From the NCBI RefSeq assembly GCF_048544455.1, contig NC_133538.1:438772311-438836310 (forward strand): DNA of 64,000 nucleotides. Direction: 5' to 3'. Positions within the stretch are counted from its first letter, which is position 1; each line of letters starts with the position of its first letter. A program made the translations under genes and the position numbers. The notes below the pieces were generated by a model. That model made no database searches. It was not told the origin of the DNA and saw only the letters and a list, made by a program, of their open reading frames with translations. This DNA comes from Silene latifolia. Lineage: Eukaryota; Streptophyta; Magnoliopsida; Caryophyllales; Caryophyllaceae. Below, piece by piece: positions 58,136-64,000 of this stretch.

Positions 58136-59560
58136 ATGGCTGGAAATAACGATATCCCTATGCCAAGTGCCACACTTCGACGCGAGTCCTGGCTAAAAGC
58201 CTTCATGGACCACATGAATCAGTTCACACGTCTGAAAAATGACGGGTCCAACTTTGCGGACTGGGAGGCATCATTGCGGAATGCTGCCATTGCTGACGGT
58301 AAGCTCAAGTACTTAACTGAGCCAATACCGGTAAACCCAGGCCCCAATGCAGGAGTTAACGAGTCACTTGCTTATAGTGACTTCGTCATGGAAGCGGGTG
58401 CGATAAAGAACGTACTCATTTTTGCAATAGAAACCAATTTGCAAAGACGCTTCATTGCCCAAGGTGCAAACAAGATTTTCACCACGCTCACTAATGAGTT
58501 CTCAAAAGCACCGAGAATTGTTACTTATGAGCATACCTGTCGCTTCTTTGATGCGAAACTCCAGAAGGGCCAACTGGTTAGCCCACAAATTCTTAACATG
58601 ATTGAGAATGTCGAGAAATTGGAGGCACTTGATTGCAAAATCAGTGAGAGCATAGTCATTGACCGTATGCTTCATTCACTTCATGATGGTTTTGCCCTCT
58701 TCAGGGCAAATTACTACATGAATGACATGAAGAAAAGTCCTCGTGAGCTACACTCACTTCTCGTACAGACTGAGAAGGATATGAAATTGAGTGGGAGCAT
58801 GAAGCAAGATGTTCTCATGATTTCCAACAAGAATAAAGGTAAGGGCAAAGCTCCCGGCGACCTAACTGTAGGAAAGCCAAAGTTTAAGAAGCCAGGAAAC
58901 CGTAAGAGTGGGCCTGGTGAGACTAGTGGCTCACAAGGCAAGGCAAAGAGCAAGGGCGGTGACATTGAGTGCCACCATTGTCACAAGACTGGACATTGGA
59001 GGAGCAACTGTCCCGTGTACCGTGAGGACCTAAAAGCAAGCTGCGTCACTCCTATTGGTATGTCATCTTATATTCATATGATTGAGATTAACCATGCAAG
59101 TTTCGGAACTTGGGTACTTGATACTGGTTGTGGTTCTCATCTGTGTAATCATTTGCAGGGCCTAAAAAACATCACACCTCTCGGAAAGGGTGGTGTGGAC
59201 CTGCGAGTCGGGAATGGAGCTAGAGTTGCTGCAGTCTCAAAGGGAACATACGTAATCCAACTCCCTAGTGGTTTTGAGTTATATTTATATAACTGTTACC
59301 ATGTACCCAGCTTGTCTAAGAACATTATTTTTGTTTCCGTACTTGATAAAGACGGTTTTTCATTTTCAATAAAGGATAATAGCTGTATTTTCTCTTTTAA
59401 TGAAATGGTTTATGGCAAAGCAGTTTCCATGAATGGAATTTACATCTTAGATCAAACCACGGATATATTACACATGAATAATAAGAAATTAAAGGTTGGT
59501 GATAAAGATCAAACTTATCTATGGCATTGTCGAATGGGACACATAAATGAAAACGTGTAA
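58136..59560 (+). pseudogene. Copia C2 gag, protease and integrase N-terminus
   Basis: Start ATG at 58136 (MAGNNDIPMPSATLRRESWL) fits the family; an upstream in-frame extension to 58007 is leader sequence. Gag continues through LTEPIPVNPGPNAGVNESLA to the zinc knuckle CHHCHKTGHWRSNC, then protease WVLDTGCGSHLCNH, intact here but broken in C1. It enters the integrase zinc domain (LWHCRMGHIN) and ends because one base is missing in the GAAAACGTG stretch near 59551. Apart from that shift this first half is open for 475 codons. Confidence 0.93.
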
Positions 59561-60533
59561 AGAAACTCGTCAAGAATGGGACTATTCCCGCATTCGATTT
59601 TTCTACATTTGGCACGTGTGAATCATGTCTTATCGGCAAAATAACTCAAATTTCCTTCAAAGGTGTTGGAATGCGTGCTAGTGACCTATTAGGACTCATA
59701 CATACTGATGTATGTGGACCTATGCCAATTACCGCTAGAGATGGCTATAGATATTTTATCACTTTCACGGACGATTTGAGTAGATACGGATATGTCTACT
59801 TAATGAAGCATAAAAGTGAGTCCTTTGAAAAATTCAAGGAATACCAGAATAAGGTTGAGAACCAACTGGGAAGAAAGGTTAAAGCACTCCGTTCAGATCG
59901 GGGTGGCGAATATCTTTCAAATGAGTTTGATCAACACCTTAAAGACTGTAGAATCGTTTTACAGTTAACTCCACCTGGAACACCTCAATTAAATGGTGTG
60001 TCCGAACGGAGAAATAGAACACTACTTGATATGGTTCGATCCATGATGAGTCACACGGTAGTACCTGATTCATTATGGGGTTTTGCTCTTTTGTCAGCTG
60101 CTCTTATACTTAACCGAAGTCCGACTAAAGCCGTCGACAAGACTTCATATGAAATGTGGAAGGGAACGGTCCCTAACTTGTCCTTTATTCGGGTTTGGGG
60201 CTGCGAGGCTTATGTCAAGTGGAGACACGAGGATAAGCTTGGACCGCGATCGGTCAAGACATACTTTATTGGTTATCCAAAAGGAATGTTTGGTCATTAC
60301 TTCTATTCGCCTACCGAACATCGAGTTTTTGTTGCGGCTAGTGCGACGTTCTTAGAGAAAGAATTTCTCGAGAACAAGTCAAGTAATAGAACCTTCGAGC
60401 TGTCGGAGATTCAAGAACCAACAACCGAGGAACAGATGGAGGAATTGTTCCTTCAACTGATGATACGGTTAATATTCCTCAGGAACCTAGGAGGTCGAGT
60501 AGAGTCTCTAATCCTCCAGACATATACATTGGT
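59561..60533 (+). pseudogene. Copia C2 integrase core
   Basis: After the frameshift the frame reads GTCESCLIGKI, IHTDVCGPMPITARDGYRYF, TFTDDLSRYGYVYLMKHKSE, ALRSDRGGEYLSNEFDQHLK and PPGTPQLNGVSERRNRTLLD. The D,D35E acidic residues (HTD, RSD, SERR) are all present. It continues into the C-terminal domain (FIRVWGCEAYVKW, KTYFIGYPKGMFGHYFYSPT). A one-base loss after EEQMEE near 60440 shifts the frame and produces an unrelated tail. Confidence 0.92.
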
Positions 60534-62147
60534 ATGGTCGAGGAGAATGACATTTTGCTCCTAGAGAGTAATGAACCCGCTACCTATAAAGGTGCCATGA
60601 CCTGTTCCGACTCAAAGCTATGGCTTGAAGGCATGCAATCCGAGATGGACTCCATGTATGAGAATAACATATGGGATCTTGTTGATTTACCCAATAAGGT
60701 AAAACCTCTACAATGTAAATGGCTTTAGAAAATAAAGCGTTCTGTAGACGGGCAACCAGATACCTATAAGGCACGACTAGTGGCAAAACGTTTCACTCAA
60801 ATGCACGGATTGCATTATGATGAAATTTTTGCACCTGTAGTTATGCTACGTTCCATTTGGATAATCTTAGAGATTACTGCTTTTCATGACTGAAATTTGG
60901 CAAATTGATGTGAAAACCGCCTTCTTAAACGGTTATTTGGAGGAGGAGTTGTACATGGTGCAACCCGAAGGTTTCATAGATTCGGAAAATCCTAAGAAAG
61001 TGTGCAAGCTTAAGCGTTCCATTTATGGACATAAGCAAGCTTCTCGGAGTAGGAATCATCGTTTCGACCAGGTGATAAAAGAGTATGGTTTCACTCGATC
61101 GGTCGAGGAACCATGCTTATATATCAAGTCGAGTGGGAGCAAAATTGTTTTCTTGATATTGTATGTCGATGTCATACTCTTGATTGGGAATGACATTCCT
61201 CTCTTATCTTCGGTTAAAGGATGGTTGAAGAGCCATTTCCAGATGAAATATCTGGGTGAGGCACAACGCATATTGGGAATCCGTATCTATCGAGATAGAT
61301 CACGACGGATGTTATCACTGAGTCAGGAAACTTATTTGGATAAGATTCTTGAAAGGTTCAGCATGACCAACTCCAAGAAGGGGAACCTTCAATGACGTCT
61401 GGGATGCATTTGAGCAAGTCTCAGTCACCCACGACACCTGAAGGGAGTGAGCGCATGAGTCGTGTTCCTTATGCATCAGCCATAGGATCAATCATGTATG
61501 CCATGATATGCACACATCCAGACGTGGCATATGCACTGAGTATGACGAGTCGGTACCAAAAGAATCCAGGTGAAACACACTGGATAACTGTTAAAAACAT
61601 CCTCAAGTATCTACGGAGGACTAAGGATTGGGTATTGACTTATGGAGGAGATACTAAGCTATGCGCAATCGGTTATGCAGATGCTAGCTTCCAAACGGAT
61701 CGAGATGATTCAAAATCTCAGTCCGGGTTCGTCTTCACTCTTAATGGTGCTGCGGTCAGCTGGAAGAGTTCCAAACAGGATGTTGTAGCAGATTCTACTA
61801 CTAAATCCGAGTACTATGCCGCTTCGGAAGCAGTAAAGGAAGCTATATGGATGCGTCAATTCTTACAAGGACTTATGATAGTTCCTAGTTCGAATGACCC
61901 GATCACCATCTATTGTGACAATAGAGGTGTCATCTTCCAGGCTAAGGAGCCTAAGTCTAGCAACAAGTCTAGACATGTACATCGGAAGGCTCACCTGATC
62001 CTTGGTTACATGGAGTAAGAGGAGATAGTGATTGACAAGATAGCTTCGGATGACAACATCGCGGATCCTCTCACTAAACCGTTGAATTATGATAAGCATG
62101 AAGGGCACGTTATTTCCATGGGAATCAAACGTGTTCCTGAGTTGTAG
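60534..62147 (+). pseudogene. Copia C2 reverse transcriptase and RNase H, YVDD changed to YVDV
   Basis: Pieces in order: MVEENDILLLESNEPATYKG and PLQCKWL, then TAG at about 60726; KARLVAKRFTQMHG up to a two-base loss near 60891; [20 protein letters not shown] to a frameshift at about 61393; then SASAIGSIMYAMICTHPDV-type sequence (PYASAIGSIMYAMICTHPDV), RNase H with GYADASFQTDRDDSKSQSGF and ADSTTKSEYYAASEAVKEAI, a TAA at about 62018, and DNIADPLTKPLNYDKHEGHV ending at TAG 62145-62147. The RT active site reads LYVDVILL where functional elements have YVDD, replacing a catalytic aspartate by valine. Unlike C1, RNase H is complete. Confidence 0.92.
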
Positions 62148-62930
62148 TAGTTGATTATGGATTCGATACATTATCTTTTTCATATACTATTTATAACTTC
62201 ATCGTTTTATTATAAAATTTTGTTTTTCATGTGGATTGTACTGACAACATTGAACGCCACAAAGTGAACTGAATTACATTATATTTGTTTTGGTCCGTAA
62301 TCGCCTACATGAGCTGATAACTCGGCTATTATATTGTGCGAAATGATTGATGGTGGGTTCAACGAGCCATAAGTCAAACGGTTGGCTGATCGATCACAGA
62401 TGCGAGTTATAACGATACTTCGTAGGACAAAATTGTGACAACATAATGGAGTCCTAAATGTTTAAAAACGTTCGGTGCCAGGTCGTGGATTGGACGTCCA
62501 TTGTGTTCCTAGAGTCGATTATTTTGACTATCGACTGTCTCTTGAGATTAAGGCAGTTTTTGGGTGACTTTGGTTTCTTTCTCATGGTCTCGCCGTAACA
62601 GAGGCTAAGCGATTTTTTCGGGTCATTTCATACTGTGCTTATCTTTGCAGGGATTCGAGTTGAAGAAAATATCCAACCTTTATCGAGTTTAGTTATTTCT
62701 CGGGGCCACTCGAGGAGTTGTAGAATCAAAATGCATGGCCATGCTCGAATGATGAGTCGTTTATCAGTTAAGTTACTCTCTAGTCGGGGAAACCACTCTT
62801 GATATTGATCACTTGTAAAATACGACCGTTGTGAATACGGATTTTGCAAATTGTTTTTCATTGAGTGGGAGAAATTTTAGGATATGAGAATCGATTATCG
62901 CAAATACACTGGTGAGGACAAGTGGGAGAT
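62148..62930 (+). other. 3' untranslated region of Copia C2
   Basis: Non-coding, closely parallel to 28170-28945 of C1, ending in the polypurine tract GGACAAGTGGGAGAT. Confidence 0.75.
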
Positions 62931-63975
62931 TGTTGGAGCTTGTGTCCTCCACAATTAGTGTGATAACATTTAGAAATCTCTTATAGGTTCACAAGGGTAT
63001 ACTTAGTATTTTATCAGTTGATTAACGATTACTTAATAACGGTTGGCTTGCTAGAAAGTTTGACGTTATTATCATACTGATGGCGGTGATTAACTGGTCC
63101 CTAAAAGTCACACCTAAAGGATGTGTTTAAGAGATGTGATTATGGAAACGTAATCACATTGATGCCTTATATGACTAAAAGGTTAGTCCATGTATTTGAC
63201 TAAACAGTTAGTCAATGTGATGATGAGACGATTATTTAATACAATTAAATAATATTAGCTGAGACGAATTAACTGTCAATTCGTAAATTGAATATAAGCT
63301 GTTATATTTAATTAATGTATATAATGTTAGTTTAAACGAATTAAGATGTTAATTCGTGATTAAATGTTACCAGTTATATTTAATTAGCGAATTATAAATA
63401 TGTTATATTTATAGTTAATGTATATATTATGCGGAATTGTCATAATAAAATGTTGACAGACCGGTATTAATAAATCGACTACAAACTGTTGATTGTGGAC
63501 TTATTAAATACATGTTAACATAATTGACAATAGATAAATATACACATTATATATAATTAGATAATAACCGAAAATAATAGGATTTTATCCTTATTTTGGT
63601 TGTTGCTAAAACCGAAAGGAAAGAAAAATCTCACCTAACACTCTCCCTCACACGGTTTTAAGGGGAGTAGGGGACTCATTTTTCTAACCTAATTCACTTG
63701 ACCTAATTCTCTCATCATTCACACAAAAAAACCTAAAAAATTAATTTACATTTTTTGGGATCTATTCTAGCAAGAACAAGGGCATTTCTCATAGCATCTT
63801 GGGTGCAACGATTAAGCGAATATCGATTTCGATATTGTTCTTAGGCCATATTGCTAGGACCGAAGGTTGATCTCTACTATTTTGTTTATGCAATTTCATT
63901 TATGACTAGTTTTCATAATCATAATTTCGTTATAATCCTAATAATTTTAAAGGAAGTATACCGATATTTCCTACA
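62931..63975 (+). repeat. 3' LTR of Copia C2
   Basis: 1045 bp; differs from the 5' LTR by short indels at about 63617 (fewer A) and 63868 (seven bases missing) and scattered substitutions. Confidence 0.95.
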
Positions 63976-64000
63976 TATATAAGCAGTAGTTTATACTGCT

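Larger units (their letters stand above)
55064..63975 (+). mobile_element. Ty1/Copia retrotransposon C2 (plus), inserted in the Ulp1-bearing unit
   Basis: LTRs at 55064-56119 (1056 bp) and 62931-63975 (1045 bp) are flanked by TATAT (55059-55063 and 63976-63980). The primer site TGGTATCAGAGCC follows the 5' LTR, and AAGTGGGAGAT precedes the 3' LTR. By eye the LTRs differ at about 15 positions plus two or three small indels, so C2 looks younger than C1 (about 20 per 980). It is the same family and orientation as C1 at 21663-29925, but its LTR has a different middle section. Several frameshifts and nonsense codons and an altered RT active site make it defective. Confidence 0.96.
36095..64000 (+). 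mobile_element. Large Ulp1-gene-bearing element-like unit, host of two LTR insertions
   Basis: Without the Athila (36846-47833) and Copia C2 (55064-63975) insertions, the remaining DNA (36095-36845, 47839-55063, 63981-64000) is one continuous stretch of about 8 kb with uniform character: GTTATTC-rich non-coding DNA and a decayed intron-containing Ulp1-like gene. Such Ulp1-like genes are known passengers of plant Mutator-like elements (the KAONASHI type). The conserved 31-bp motif at 36107-36137, also at 15896-15926, may mark the left terminus. No terminal inverted repeat could be confirmed, because the right end is outside the window. Class assignment (MULE or Helitron) is therefore open. Confidence 0.5.

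Overview
This window is plant nuclear DNA, AT-rich and made almost entirely of nested transposable elements. Ty1/Copia elements (one Sirevirus-like, one short-LTR element, two long-LTR relatives), an Athila-type Ty3/Gypsy element, a large non-coding LTR element, a 5S-bearing Cassandra LTR, a LINE tail, a Helitron terminus and a MULE-like MITE all point to a large, repeat-rich angiosperm genome. The species cannot be named from the sequence. There is no intact host gene. The only host-gene-like DNA is three decayed exon fragments and a few unrecognised open segments.

Layout. 1-4789: 3' part of a Sirevirus-like Copia element (RNase H, broken env-like ORF, repeated polypurine tracts, 3' LTR). 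4790-8846: low-copy-looking DNA with a ~22-bp TAGATACA array and minus-strand exon fragments of an ABCB transporter, an alpha-carbonic anhydrase and a T2 ribonuclease. 8847-8918: (TA)n. About 8915-15896: minus-strand large non-coding LTR element (~3.15-kb LTR, 2.3-kb coding-free interior) whose 5' LTR contains a Cassandra solo LTR. 15897-18020: debris with GTTATTC-rich repeats. 18021-31116: short-LTR Copia element on the minus strand (TSD GCATC), split by a plus-strand Copia element at 21663-29925 (TSD ACGGC). 31117-36100: a 21-bp AAAGTTACA array split by a 487-bp MITE packed with palindromes, a Helitron 3' terminus, a LINE tail and microsatellites. About 36100 to the end: a large element-like unit with a decayed intron-containing Ulp1-like gene. 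An Athila-type element (36846-47833, TSD GTCTT) and a second Copia element (55064-63975, TSD TATAT) are inserted in it.

Function and history. All protein genes seen are mobile-element genes and each carries at least one break, so this is a fossil stack rather than a working gene cluster. Four complete LTR insertions have matching 5-bp target duplications, which gives a clear relative order. The most unusual object is the Ulp1-like gene at 49033-54908. It carries two related protease-like domains in tandem, both lacking the catalytic cysteine, and most of its introns are filled with the same GTTATTC short-repeat sequence that recurs at 16050-16430. Next in interest are the same-strand exon fragments from three unrelated host genes at 6324-7311.

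All coordinates and counts were made by eye. Family assignments rest on recognised motifs, not on searches.
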